Source: UMGS1484 sp045593325
Lineage (GTDB): Bacteria; Bacillota; Clostridia; Oscillospirales; Acutalibacteraceae
Length of the DNA stretch: 28,180 nt
Direction: 5' to 3'
NCBI GenBank assembly: GCA_045593325.1
Contig: JAZNWL010000026.1
Coordinates: forward strand, 1 to 28,180
The position numbers were made by a program, and so were the translations under genes. The stretch's first letter is position 1. Every line of letters begins with the position of its first letter. Below, piece after piece: positions 22,310 through 28,180 of the stretch. The notes below the pieces were generated by a model. That model did no database searches. It saw only the letters and a program-made list of their open reading frames with translations, and had not been told where the DNA came from.

Positions 22310-23458
22310 ATGGTAACACGGGTATTTCGGTCGGTGGTGGTGGGGGATAATCAATTTGACCCCCAAAAAACGGTAAAAGGCTGGGTGAATGAAACAACCT
22401 TTCGCCCTCACGAAATCTTTCGCACCGGGGATTATATTGAGGTGACCCCCGGGGATACGGTGTATTTCGGTGCGGCGGTGATTTCCCAAGGGTGGCACAT
22501 GGTTACCTATAATGCCCAAAAACAAAGCATTCGTCGGGTCACATTGAACGAGGGGATTCGGGTGTTTCAGGCGTTGGACGAATTCACCGCCATGTTGCAA
22601 TATACGGTGGAAGAGGACGTGCGTTTTGTTCGGTTGATCTGCGAACTTCGGTATTTGAACTCCTTTTTGGTTACCGTAAACCGAGGGGTAACCGCAAGGG
22701 AGTATCATAAATTACTGCAAGGGGAATCCCAGAGTTTGGTTACCCGAATGGAGGAACAAAACAAAGACCATTGGACCTTGGTGTTAAACCAATACGGCAC
22801 AGGGAAATTAACAGTGGGGGGCACCACCGCAACCTTTGAACCGGGCACGGTGCTTTGTGTTCCCCCGGGGGTTGCCTTTGCCAAACAATCCAACAGGGGA
22901 TTTTCGGATATTCTGGTGCAAACCGACTCCTTTTTGTTGGAAGAACAGCTGGGCAGTGAATGGGCAATGATTCCCGATGATAAAAACGGCAGTGTGGAAA
23001 CCCTGATCACCTTAATGCTTCCTACCTTTTTGGAAGGGGAAGAAGTTTATTCCGCACAGCTTTTGGAACAGTTGTTTCATACGGTGGAACTGTTATTGTT
23101 TCATCGGTTGAAAGGGGCGCATCCCAAAGACCGCCAGATCAACCGTATGGTAGAAGTCATCGGTTCGGGATTTACCAACCCCGAATTTTCCTTGGATGAA
23201 ATTTTTGAAAGACAAAACTATTGCCCCAACCATTTGCGGCGGTTGTTTAAACAGAAGATGGGGTGTACCCCTGTGGAATACCTTACCGAATTGCGAATTG
23301 GGTATGCCAAAAAACGGTTGGAGGATCGGGAAATGCGAACCGCATCGGTGGCGCAGATTGCCATTATGTCCGGCTTTCGGGACCCTTGCTATTTTTCGAG
23401 GGTGTTTAAAAAGAAAACCGGGGTTTCCCCTGCGGAATATATGAAAGGAGCCAAATAA
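22310..23458 (+). CDS. AraC family regulator with an N-terminal module shared with the adjacent hydrolase
   Basis: 382 aa, cytoplasmic (no signal peptide). Residues about 14-136 are homologous to each of the three N-terminal modules of the divergent SGNH hydrolase: N-x-FD, GDTVYFGAAVISQGWHMVT, LQYTV and FLVTVNR align with NLFD, GDVITFGTAVTGQGFHLVT, LQFTV and YLVTKNR. Residues about 150-210 look like a small cupin-type segment (HWTLVLNQYGTGKLTVGG, FEPGTVLCVPPG). Residues about 275-378 are the double helix-turn-helix AraC DNA-binding domain (FSLDEIFERQNYCPNHLRRLFKQKMG, VAQIAIMSGFRDPCYFSRVFKKKTG, SPAEY). ATG at 22310 has CGGAGGG 5 nt upstream. It probably controls the divergent hydrolase gene in response to a ligand bound by the shared module. 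Confidence 0.9.
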   Translation: MVTRVFRSVVVGDNQFDPQKTVKGWVNETTFRPHEIFRTGDYIEVTPGDTVYFGAAVISQGWHMVTYNAQKQSIRRVTLNEGIRVFQALDEFTAMLQYTVEEDVRFVRLICELRYLNSFLVTVNRGVTAREYHKLLQGESQSLVTRMEEQNKDHWTLVLNQYGTGKLTVGGTTATFEPGTVLCVPPGVAFAKQSNRGFSDILVQTDSFLLEEQLGSEWAMIPDDKNGSVETLITLMLPTFLEGEEVYSAQLLEQLFHTVELLLFHRLKGAHPKDRQINRMVEVIGSGFTNPEFSLDEIFERQNYCPNHLRRLFKQKMGCTPVEYLTELRIGYAKKRLEDREMRTASVAQIAIMSGFRDPCYFSRVFKKKTGVSPAEYMKGAK

Positions 23459-23461
23459 ATG

Positions 23462-23503
23462 AAAGATCCCAACCGAGCTTTTCGGTTGGAATCTTGCGTT
23501 TTG
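23462..23503. terminator. Bidirectional terminator between araC-type gene and IreB
   Basis: Hairpin AAGAT-x-CCAACCG..CGGTTGG-x-ATCTT with T-rich flanks (GCGTTTT on plus, TTTCATTTATTT on minus). It starts 4 nt after the AraC stop and 45 nt past the IreB stop. Confidence 0.75.
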
Positions 23504-23547
23504 TATGTTATTTTTCTTCCAATAAATAATGCAACAGTTGTTGGGGG

Positions 23548-23781
23548 TTACCCCTTAAAATACCGTTGCAGTAAATACCGTCCGATTTCTTCCCGGTCCA
23601 GTTCCTGCAACAGGTTACGGGCGTTTTTATAAGAGGTAATATAATGAGGATCGTCCGTTAAGAGATAATCCCAGATCTGCCCGATGGCGTTATAGCCCTT
23701 TTCATTCAGGGCTTCAAAGACCACCTGTAATACTTCATCAATTTTCTTTGCTTTTTGGTCGTCGATTTTTTGAGTGATCAT
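23548..23781 (-). CDS. ireB: IreB family regulatory phosphoprotein (UPF0297)
   Basis: 77 aa. The sequence VVFEALNEKGYNAIGQIWDYLL, then DDPHYITSYKNARNLLQELDREEI, is the UPF0297/IreB signature (family form: ALKEKGYNPINQIVGYLLSGDP-YITSH-NAR). In Enterococcus IreB is phosphorylated on N-terminal threonines by the Ser/Thr kinase IreK and affects cephalosporin resistance; here only T3 is available in the short N-terminus. Most Firmicutes keep it beside ruvX and alaS. Here it instead follows an XRE regulator by 26 nt, with GGAG 8 nt before ATG, so this may be a second, divergent paralogue; that is inference. Confidence 0.85.
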   Translation of the reverse strand: MITQKIDDQKAKKIDEVLQVVFEALNEKGYNAIGQIWDYLLTDDPHYITSYKNARNLLQELDREEIGRYLLQRYFKG

Positions 23782-23807
23782 AATAAATCTCCTTTATACA
23801 TAGTTAT

Positions 23808-24419
23808 TTATTTGCTATTTATGCTGAATAATTTAAACTCCGCTTGGGTCATCACGTAAATATCGGTAGGGCTTTGGGCAGTGCCTTTGGCAGAAACAAA
23901 GCCGTTATCGTCCAGCCCGGTGATCAGGGCAGGGTTTCCTTTGATGACAACCATCAGGGTTTCGGTCCCTTTCCTTTCGGGCTTCACAAAAACGTATTCT
24001 TCCCGTTGGGGTCTGGCCACCCCGCCCATGTATAACTGCTCCCAGGAAAGGGTTCGGTTGCTCCTGCAATGAATATGGGTGGCTTTGGTGGCTTTCTTTT
24101 TGGAAAAATACACCTTATATTCCTGCCCCTTTTCCCCGAAACCAACGGCTTTGTATAACTGGTTTTCTTCCAGGATTTCGCCCAAGTTGTTGCACCGCTG
24201 ATACAGTGACATTGTTTCATCCGCCACACATTCCATCATGTCCCCCACGTCACAATCCAGGGCAGAGCAGATCCTGGCGATGGTGTCGGTGGTTACCGTT
24301 TGATTTTTGGAAAGTTTCGCCAGAACCCGGGAACTGATGCCCGTAACGTTCAGCAAATCGGTTTTGGTCATGCCCTTGTCGATCAATAATTTCCATAAAT
24401 TAGAATAATCAATATACAT
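23808..24419 (-). CDS. XRE family HTH regulator with an uncharacterised C-terminal domain
   Basis: 203 aa. Residues 1-68 form a Cro/CI-type helix-turn-helix of the short Firmicutes kind (YSNLWKLLIDKGMTKTDLLNVTGISS, then VTTDTIARICSALDCDVGDMME). Residues about 75-203 form a separate domain rich in beta-strands and basic residues (GQEYKVYFSKKKATKATHIH, PQREEYVFVKPERKG, VVIKGNPALITGLDDNGFVSA) that I do not recognise; it could bind a ligand or nucleic acid. It has a strong promoter and is co-transcribed with IreB. Target genes are unknown, possibly its own promoter. Confidence 0.85.
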   Translation of the reverse strand: MYIDYSNLWKLLIDKGMTKTDLLNVTGISSRVLAKLSKNQTVTTDTIARICSALDCDVGDMMECVADETMSLYQRCNNLGEILEENQLYKAVGFGEKGQEYKVYFSKKKATKATHIHCRSNRTLSWEQLYMGGVARPQREEYVFVKPERKGTETLMVVIKGNPALITGLDDNGFVSAKGTAQSPTDIYVMTQAEFKLFSINSK

Positions 24420-24442
24420 CTCTCCACCGCCTTTCTGATTAT

Positions 24443-24471
24443 AGTATAGTATATAATGACGGTTTTGTCAA
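24443..24471 (-). promoter_or_regulatory. Promoter of the XRE-IreB operon
   Basis: Minus-strand consensus TTGACA (24466-24471), 17-nt spacer, TATACT (24443-24448). Repeated TATACTATACTATA around the -10 gives alternative boxes or a possible autoregulatory operator. Confidence 0.85.
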
Positions 24472-24513
24472 TAAATATTTACGAAAGTAAAGAAAAATAC
24501 ACCGTATTTTCGG

Positions 24514-24542
24514 TTGAATTCCCAATGATTTTGCGATATAAT
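24514..24542 (+). promoter_or_regulatory. Promoter of the Cys-rich membrane protein gene
   Basis: TTGAAT (24514-24519), 17-nt spacer, TATAAT (24537-24542). Predicted start near 24549 leaves only about 17 nt of leader, with AGGAG at 24552-24556. Confidence 0.8.
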
Positions 24543-24565
24543 GAATTTGATAGGAGATGATTTTT

Positions 24566-25663
24566 GTGCGCGCTTTGAAAATAATCAAATATGTTTCCTT
24601 AGGTATTCTGGCGGCATCTTTGGTATTCGCCTCCATCAATCTTTTTCAATCGGTTCGTCTGAGTAAAAGTTCGTCTTCTTTCTATGACTCTTTGTACGAC
24701 TCGTTGTATGATTCGGATGATGAGTCTTCCGGCAAATCCAATTCTTCTTACTCAAAAACCTCCTCCAAACTGTCATCTTCGTCAGCGGATGACGTGGAAA
24801 TCTACAGTTTCGGCCATGCAAAAATCGGGATTCCCGAGAAATACTTGTCGAACCTTGTGGTGGAAAAGGTGTCCGCGGGGTATCAGACCTACGATGCCAT
24901 GTTGCGGGTGTACGAAAAGGAATCCAAAAACCAATCTCAAAAGGACTTGGATGAAAGTTTAGGGTTGCTTTTCGAAATCGGGTACGTGAACGTCATCAAT
25001 TATGACACGTTTATAAACGGGGGAGACTACGAAAGGGAGATTTTTGCTAAAAGCGCCACCAAGTATTACGTTTATACCGAGCCTACCGACTTTCAGTTTT
25101 ACCGAACTGACGGCGGCACCGATGCCGAAAGAGATTCCTTTCAGGAATTGCAAGAATTAGGGGACAAAGTAAAAACCTACTTTTTGGAACATAACGACGT
25201 GGAACGGGCGTCCTCCAACCATCAGGAGGATACCTCCGGCGTTTACCACAGCAGTACCCCCGGTGATACCAACAGTTACGTTTACAGTATCCCTTCGGGG
25301 AATACCACGTCTTCCATTGTGTCCACCCAAAAAGATTGCGGGGTTTGTGAAGGCTCCGGGCATTGCACCCATTGTAATCTTGGCGACTGCCCCTCTTGCT
25401 ATGGTAAAGGTCGAAAAGATTGCCTTACCTGTTTGGGACTAAGACGATGCGGGTCTTGCGGGGGAAGCGGGTATACCTACCGAGGAACCGGATTGAATTT
25501 TTCAAAAGTAGATTGTTCCCGCTGTGGTGCCACAGGCGACTGTGGCGCTTGCGGCGGCAAAGGATATGATGATTGCTACCAGTGCGACAACAGTGGACGT
25601 TGTAATTTTTGCCACGGTACGTATGATTGCAGTTATTGTAACGGTTCCGGGAAATCCTGGTAA
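24566..25663 (+). CDS. Membrane-anchored protein with ten CxxC motifs (DnaJ-type zinc-finger-like)
   Basis: 365 aa. N-terminal transmembrane helix (about 7-28), a Ser/Asp-rich low-complexity segment (about 32-75 with YDSLYDSLYDSDDE), a soluble domain of unknown fold (about 75-215), a Ser/Thr/Gly linker, and a C-terminal region (256-365) with ten CxxC motifs. These fall in two blocks of five separated by a GYTYRGTGLNFSKV insert. The spacing (8-11 residues) and CxGxG-like Gly residues (CGSCGGSGY, CGACGGKGY) resemble the DnaJ cysteine-rich domain; up to five zinc ions could bind. There is no J domain. GTG at 24566 is chosen because AGGAG is 9 nt upstream; the ATG at 24557 overlaps the Shine-Dalgarno. 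Function unknown, perhaps an envelope chaperone or redox protein. Confidence 0.8.
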   Translation: MRALKIIKYVSLGILAASLVFASINLFQSVRLSKSSSSFYDSLYDSLYDSDDESSGKSNSSYSKTSSKLSSSSADDVEIYSFGHAKIGIPEKYLSNLVVEKVSAGYQTYDAMLRVYEKESKNQSQKDLDESLGLLFEIGYVNVINYDTFINGGDYEREIFAKSATKYYVYTEPTDFQFYRTDGGTDAERDSFQELQELGDKVKTYFLEHNDVERASSNHQEDTSGVYHSSTPGDTNSYVYSIPSGNTTSSIVSTQKDCGVCEGSGHCTHCNLGDCPSCYGKGRKDCLTCLGLRRCGSCGGSGYTYRGTGLNFSKVDCSRCGATGDCGACGGKGYDDCYQCDNSGRCNFCHGTYDCSYCNGSGKSW

Positions 25664-25677
25664 CGATTGTGATATAT

Positions 25678-25715
25678 AAAAAGTGCTTTCCGATTTTGAT
25701 TTCGGAAAGCACTTT
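25678..25715. terminator. Bidirectional terminator
   Basis: Perfect stem AAAGTGCTTTCCGA with its complement and a short AT-rich loop, with T-rich flanks both ways; it separates two convergent genes. Confidence 0.92.
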
Positions 25716-25717
25716 GT

Positions 25718-26731
25718 TTATTTCAGAAGTTTTTGTTTTAAGGTTTTAAATTCTTTTTTGGTTATGGTGCCGTTATCCAATAAACCTTTCAGCCGTTCCA
25801 GCTGTTCCACCATATCCCCGCTGTCCTCTTCTTCCACGGGGTCAGCCAAACCCAAACTTTGAGGTTCTTCCGGGGCGGGTTCCTTTGGCATGGGTTCCTG
25901 TGGGTAGGCAACAATGGTTTCTTTGGCAGGAGGGGGAACCTTTTGTTTTTTCGATTCCAAAGGGAAAAACAATGCCAACGAAAGGGTAATGAGATTATAA
26001 ACAAGAAGAATAACAAAGAATACCCACAGAATATCATCCAGCATATATTCAAAAACGCTGGAATAGGGATTGGTTTTTCCGTAATAGGTGTCGTAATCGG
26101 TTGCCATAAACCCGATGATGAAAAAGATGACGGCGTTCCCCAGAACGGTAAGAATCCACATGATTTCTTTGAAGGGTTTTGGGTTTTCCTTTATCCTGTT
26201 TAAAATGGATTTTTTGGGAGCGGGGGGTTCCTGCACAGGGGCGCGGGAAGGGCAATCCCGGTCCTTATCTTGGGGAGAATAATAATTTTGGGTGCCAAGG
26301 CGATAGAGTCTGAAGGGTGCACAAATTTTGCCTTCATCATCCAAAAAAGAATAAAGTACAATTTCCGCGTGGGAACTGCCGCCGAACCCGTCGTGATCTT
26401 CCCAGTAGCGCCCGTCGGGTTGCACACACCACAACACCAAAAAGCCGTTGTTTATTTTCTCAAAACTGGTGCGAAACCGAATTTGATTTTTCAGGGCATG
26501 GGAATCCTGAAGTTCTCTGACCCAGAATTCTTCGGTTATGATCACGGGGAAATCGCAAAATTGACCCTGCCCGTCTACCACCATCCGCCGGATGCCGCGG
26601 GAGTCATCCATATAATAAACCGAACAGTCTTCCCCTTGGGTTCGGTGGGCGTGTAGCCCCAGGGTAACGCTGTCACTAAGATATGCCGTTTCGGGTTGGG
26701 CAGGGGGAAGACGCAGATTTTCTTGGCTCAT
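25718..26731 (-). CDS. Membrane protein with C-terminal SHOCT domain, unknown function
   Basis: 337 aa. The soluble N-terminal domain (about 1-160) contains SDSVTLGLHAHRTQGEDCSVYY and many aromatic residues. Two transmembrane helices follow (about 190-212 and 232-258), then a Pro/Glu-rich linker (PKEPAPEEPQ) and a terminal SHOCT domain (about 305-337: MVEQLERLKGLLDNGTITKKEF), a short helical hairpin found at protein ends, thought to mediate oligomerisation. ATG at 26731 is chosen behind GGTGAGG; a GTG at 26743 overlaps that site. Convergent with the Cys-rich membrane protein gene. I do not recognise the N-terminal domain. Confidence 0.8.
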   Translation of the reverse strand: MSQENLRLPPAQPETAYLSDSVTLGLHAHRTQGEDCSVYYMDDSRGIRRMVVDGQGQFCDFPVIITEEFWVRELQDSHALKNQIRFRTSFEKINNGFLVLWCVQPDGRYWEDHDGFGGSSHAEIVLYSFLDDEGKICAPFRLYRLGTQNYYSPQDKDRDCPSRAPVQEPPAPKKSILNRIKENPKPFKEIMWILTVLGNAVIFFIIGFMATDYDTYYGKTNPYSSVFEYMLDDILWVFFVILLVYNLITLSLALFFPLESKKQKVPPPAKETIVAYPQEPMPKEPAPEEPQSLGLADPVEEEDSGDMVEQLERLKGLLDNGTITKKEFKTLKQKLLK

Positions 26732-26777
26732 AGTTTTCCTCACCTTGTTTCATGATAGAGTATGCCTTTATAATTTT

Positions 26778-26806
26778 AGTATAGCATAAACAAAAGATCT
26801 TTTCAA
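26778..26806 (-). promoter_or_regulatory. Promoter of the SHOCT membrane protein gene
   Basis: Minus-strand TTGAAA (26801-26806), 17-nt spacer, TATACT (26778-26783) with extended TGC. Confidence 0.8.
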
Positions 26807-26948
26807 TGAAAAACAATCACAAAGAAAGTGCCAACACATAAAATTGCACGTTTTGGCATACCTGGGGCTTTTGAATCATAAAATACGGGTAGAAAGGTCT
26901 TGCTTAAAACTCCGCCAAAACTTTTTTCAAAATTTTTGAATTTAGGGG

Positions 26949-26977
26949 TTGCAATTTGGGAACACTTGTTGTATAAT
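26949..26977 (+). promoter_or_regulatory. Promoter of tRNA-fMet
   Basis: TTGCAA (26949-26954), 17-nt spacer, TATAAT (26972-26977), about 25 nt before the mature tRNA 5' end. Confidence 0.88.
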
Positions 26978-27001
26978 AACCTTCGCACTAAAAATAAATA
27001 T

Positions 27002-27077
<76 letters not shown>

Positions 27078-27083
27078 AAAAAA

Positions 27084-27113
27084 TTCCTCGGAGTATTCCG
27101 AGGATATTTTTTT
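27084..27113 (+). terminator. Terminator of tRNA-fMet
   Basis: CCTCGGA-GTAT-TCCGAGG hairpin followed by ATATTTTTTT, 7 nt after the CCA end. Confidence 0.9.
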
Positions 27114-27116
27114 ACT

Positions 27117-27224
27117 TCTTCACTCTTCACTTTTCACTCTTCACTAATCTCTGCAAGGGAATTTTTTTGGAAGTAATAAGTAATAGTGAATAGTGAAAAA
27201 GTTTCTGCAAGGCACAGCCTTGCA
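27117..27224. repeat. AGTGAA-family linker repeats and mini-hairpin upstream of the S23-like gene
   Basis: Left part: TTCACTCTTCACTTTTCACTC (27119 onward), tandem copies of TTCACTC/TTCACTT. Right part (27172-27202) has the opposite orientation, with AGTGAATAGTGAAAAAGT, so the two can pair. An 8-bp hairpin TGCAAGGC-ACA-GCCTTGCA follows (27206-27224). This is a third linker family showing the same orientation flip as the TGATATT and ATGAATTG arrays; one AGTGAAGAGTGA copy also occurs at 11523-11534. Confidence 0.7.
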
Positions 27225-27248
27225 CTTTTTACTTTTAGGAAGTATAAT
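27220..27248 (+). promoter_or_regulatory. Promoter of the S23-like gene, -35 box inside a repeat hairpin
   Basis: TTGCAC (27220-27225) overlaps the 3' arm of the hairpin at 27206-27224; after 17 nt comes TATAAT (27243-27248). Predicted start near 27255, right at the Shine-Dalgarno. Confidence 0.7.
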
Positions 27249-27268
27249 AAGTTTAAGGGGTGATAACG

Positions 27269-27616
27269 ATGAAAGAAAGTCCGTTAATGATAAAATCTAA
27301 ATCCCTTGCACTTGATGTTATAAAAGTATGTAAAGAATTAAGAACGGCAAAGTGTGAAAGTGCTTTAATCAATCAGTTTTTGCGTTCAGGAACAAGTGTC
27401 GGCGCAAATATCAGAGAAGCTTTTTTCGCCCACGGCAAAGCTGATTTTATTGCAAAACTGCAAATTGCATTAAAAGAATGTTCCGAAACTGAATATTGGA
27501 TTGAATTGCTTTTGGAAAGCGGTTATTATAGCGATAAATTTCTTCTCGATAACTGTACCGAGGTCAAACGGATTTTAATTTCTTCCATCAACACCGCCAA
27601 GGAGAATATGAAATGA
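27269..27616 (+). CDS. Four-helix-bundle protein of the S23/IVP family
   Basis: 115 aa, all-helical. The segments KSLALDVIKVCKELR, INQFLRSGTSVGANIREAF and DFIAKLQIALKECSETEYWIELL are the S23/IVP (23S rRNA intervening-sequence protein) signature, a fold also seen in the Avd accessory protein of diversity-generating retroelements. Function is unproven; pentameric, basic members bind nucleic acid. ATG at 27269 is chosen, 8 nt after AAGGGG; the upstream GTG at 27260 overlaps that site. AT-richer and with different codon use from the rest of the window (many AAA, TTA, ATA), suggesting recent acquisition. It is flanked on both sides by hairpin repeats. Confidence 0.88.
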   Translation: MKESPLMIKSKSLALDVIKVCKELRTAKCESALINQFLRSGTSVGANIREAFFAHGKADFIAKLQIALKECSETEYWIELLLESGYYSDKFLLDNCTEVKRILISSINTAKENMK

Positions 27617-27735
27617 TATTTTATGATATAAAAGAACAAGATAAAGAGCTTATAAAAATTGCGCTTGAAACTCTAGAAATATATCGGGATAGAACCAGTA
27701 TCGCATTTGTATGCACAAATGCACTTGGGCAGTAG
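27613..27735 (+). CDS. Possible 40-aa protein overlapping the S23-like gene; may be a truncated remnant
   Basis: Starts at an ATG overlapping the S23-like stop (ATGA), which suggests coupling. Sequence begins MIFYDIKEQDKELIKIALET and ends in CTNALGQ. The final codons run into a mini-hairpin (TTGGGC-AGTA-GCCCAA, 27725-27740) whose loop supplies the stop codon. It is therefore either a genuine tiny partner gene or the 5' part of a longer gene truncated by a repeat. No family recognised. Confidence 0.4.
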   Translation: MIFYDIKEQDKELIKIALETLEIYRDRTSIAFVCTNALGQ

Positions 27736-27755
27736 CCCAAACCCACTAACAACAG

Positions 27756-27797
27756 AAAAGAGAAGACTCGTTACAAAAAAACGAATCTTCTCTTTCT
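27756..27797 (+). terminator. Terminator of the S23-like gene
   Basis: Stem AGAGAAGACTCGTT..AACGAATCTTCTCT with an A-rich loop, followed by TTCTTTTTATTT. Confidence 0.85.
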
Positions 27798-27809
27798 TTT
27801 TATTTGTTA

Positions 27810-27918
27810 AGTGATATGCTGACTTAAAGTCAGCGTGATATTTTTTTTAAAAATATTTCGCCGTTGGCGAAGTATTCCAAAAGAATATCACTGCGAAGCA
27901 ATATAACTCGCCTTTAGG
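27810..27918. repeat. Mini-hairpin array, TGATATT linker family, interrupted at its right end
   Basis: Left linkers AGTGATAT (27810-27817) and GTGATATT (27835-27842); right linkers AATATCACT (27884-27892) and the variant AATATAACT (27900-27908). Hairpins: GCTGACT-TAA-AGTCAGC (27818-27834), TTCGCC-GTT-GGCGAA (27857-27871), TATTC-CAAAA-GAATA (27873-27887, overlapping the linker) and GCGAAGC (27893-27899). The last unit reads CGCCTTTAGG and then breaks off, where CGCC-TTTA-GGCG would be expected, as if the next element had inserted into it. Confidence 0.75.
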
Positions 27919-28180
27919 TTGACAGGACTCGAACCTGTCACGATTTCACTCGCCGCCTTTATTCATAAGGCCTTGTGTTCATTTTTGAAAGGCGCCAGCC
28001 TTCCTGCAAATTCACACTTCGCCTTATAAACAATCCGACGGCAGAAATTTCTACGAACCTACAAATTGATATTTTTTGTATTTCAGGAAGACGAAAACCG
28101 CAGGCATACTGGCGTATGTCAAGGTTTGAGGCGATGTGAAATCAAAAAATAGCATTTGTAGGCGTTGGCAGGTTCGAGTC
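27919..28180. other. Candidate mobile or structured element with T-arm-like motifs, partial
   Basis: Minus strand at 27919-27940 reads TGACAGGTTCGAGTCCTGTCA, a textbook tRNA T-arm with loop TTCGAGT; the plus strand at 28166-28180 reads TTGGCAGGTTCGAGTC, the start of a second one in the opposite orientation. No complete tRNA can be folded around either. Between them, 28058-28085 and 28137-28162 form an inverted repeat of about 26 bp (CCTACAAAT..TATTTTTTG.ATTTCA), closing over an inner stem GGCATAC-TGGC-GTATGTC (28103-28120). Three diverged copies of a GGCGA-GTGAAAT motif are also present. No ORF over 40 codons is convincing here. The element runs off the window. Confidence 0.55.

Noticed and set aside
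26803..26988. 61-aa minus-strand open frame upstream of tRNA-fMet
   Set aside because: It overlaps the tRNA promoter and the SHOCT gene's -35 region, and no family or convincing ribosome binding site is visible.
27919..28065. A complete tRNA gene on the minus strand
   Set aside because: The T-arm is good, but no matching acceptor strand, D arm or anticodon arm is found within a normal length; the nearest possible 5' acceptor is about 140 nt away.

Overview
The window looks like chromosome of an uncultured gut- or rumen-type Clostridia (Oscillospirales/Ruminococcaceae-like Firmicutes). The evidence is strong Shine-Dalgarno sites, near-consensus sigma-A promoters with mostly 17-nt spacers, Firmicutes-restricted families (IreB, DUF6472, YfhO, membrane-anchored trigger-factor-like PPIase), and four secreted proteins ending in dockerin-like repeats. 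This is inference from gene content; there is no rRNA. The one tRNA is initiator tRNA-fMet (C1-A72 mismatch, three G-C pairs closing the anticodon stem).

Layout. 1-201: an array of short hairpins. 243-419 (-): small four-Cys protein, divergent from the nag operon. 551-3665 (+): nagB, nagA and a secreted CBM9-like/dockerin protein, joined by ATGA overlaps. 4193-5557 (+): its paralogue with its own promoter; each copy is followed by a matching terminator and hairpin array. 5783-11365 (-): operon of YfhO membrane protein, GtrB/CsbB-like glycosyltransferase, MATE transporter and RluA-type pseudouridine synthase. 11616-14118 (+): YfbR-like deoxynucleotidase, thymidylate synthase and a membrane-anchored FKBP/trigger-factor protein. 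14236-14691 (-): short phage replisome-organizer-like gene. 14964-17393 (+): large modular secreted dockerin protein. 17526-19752 (-): VUT transporter, SDR and a TPR-like membrane protein. 19858-22158 (-): secreted SGNH hydrolase with three copies of an N-terminal module, divergent from an AraC regulator (22310-23458, +). 23548-24419 (-): XRE regulator and IreB. 24566-25663 (+): membrane protein with ten CxxC motifs. 25718-26731 (-): SHOCT membrane protein. 27002-27077: tRNA-fMet. 27269-27616 (+): S23/IVP-type four-helix-bundle gene set among hairpin repeats. The right edge holds another hairpin array, interrupted by an element with T-arm-like sequences and a long inverted repeat.

How the genes fit together. 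The window combines amino-sugar catabolism (nagBA), cell-surface or secreted carbohydrate-interacting proteins (four dockerin-like tails, CBM-like modules, a probable carbohydrate esterase) and envelope glycosylation (GtrB-YfhO). Two things stand out. First, the AraC regulator carries an N-terminal module homologous to the triplicated module of the secreted hydrolase it diverges from, so sensor and enzyme probably share a ligand-binding fold. Second, hairpin arrays recur whose 8-9-nt linkers switch to their reverse complement at the array centre, so whole arrays could fold as branched structures. They sit in intergenic regions and 5' leaders, supply the C-terminal codons of at least one gene, and gain or lose whole hairpin units between duplicated copies.
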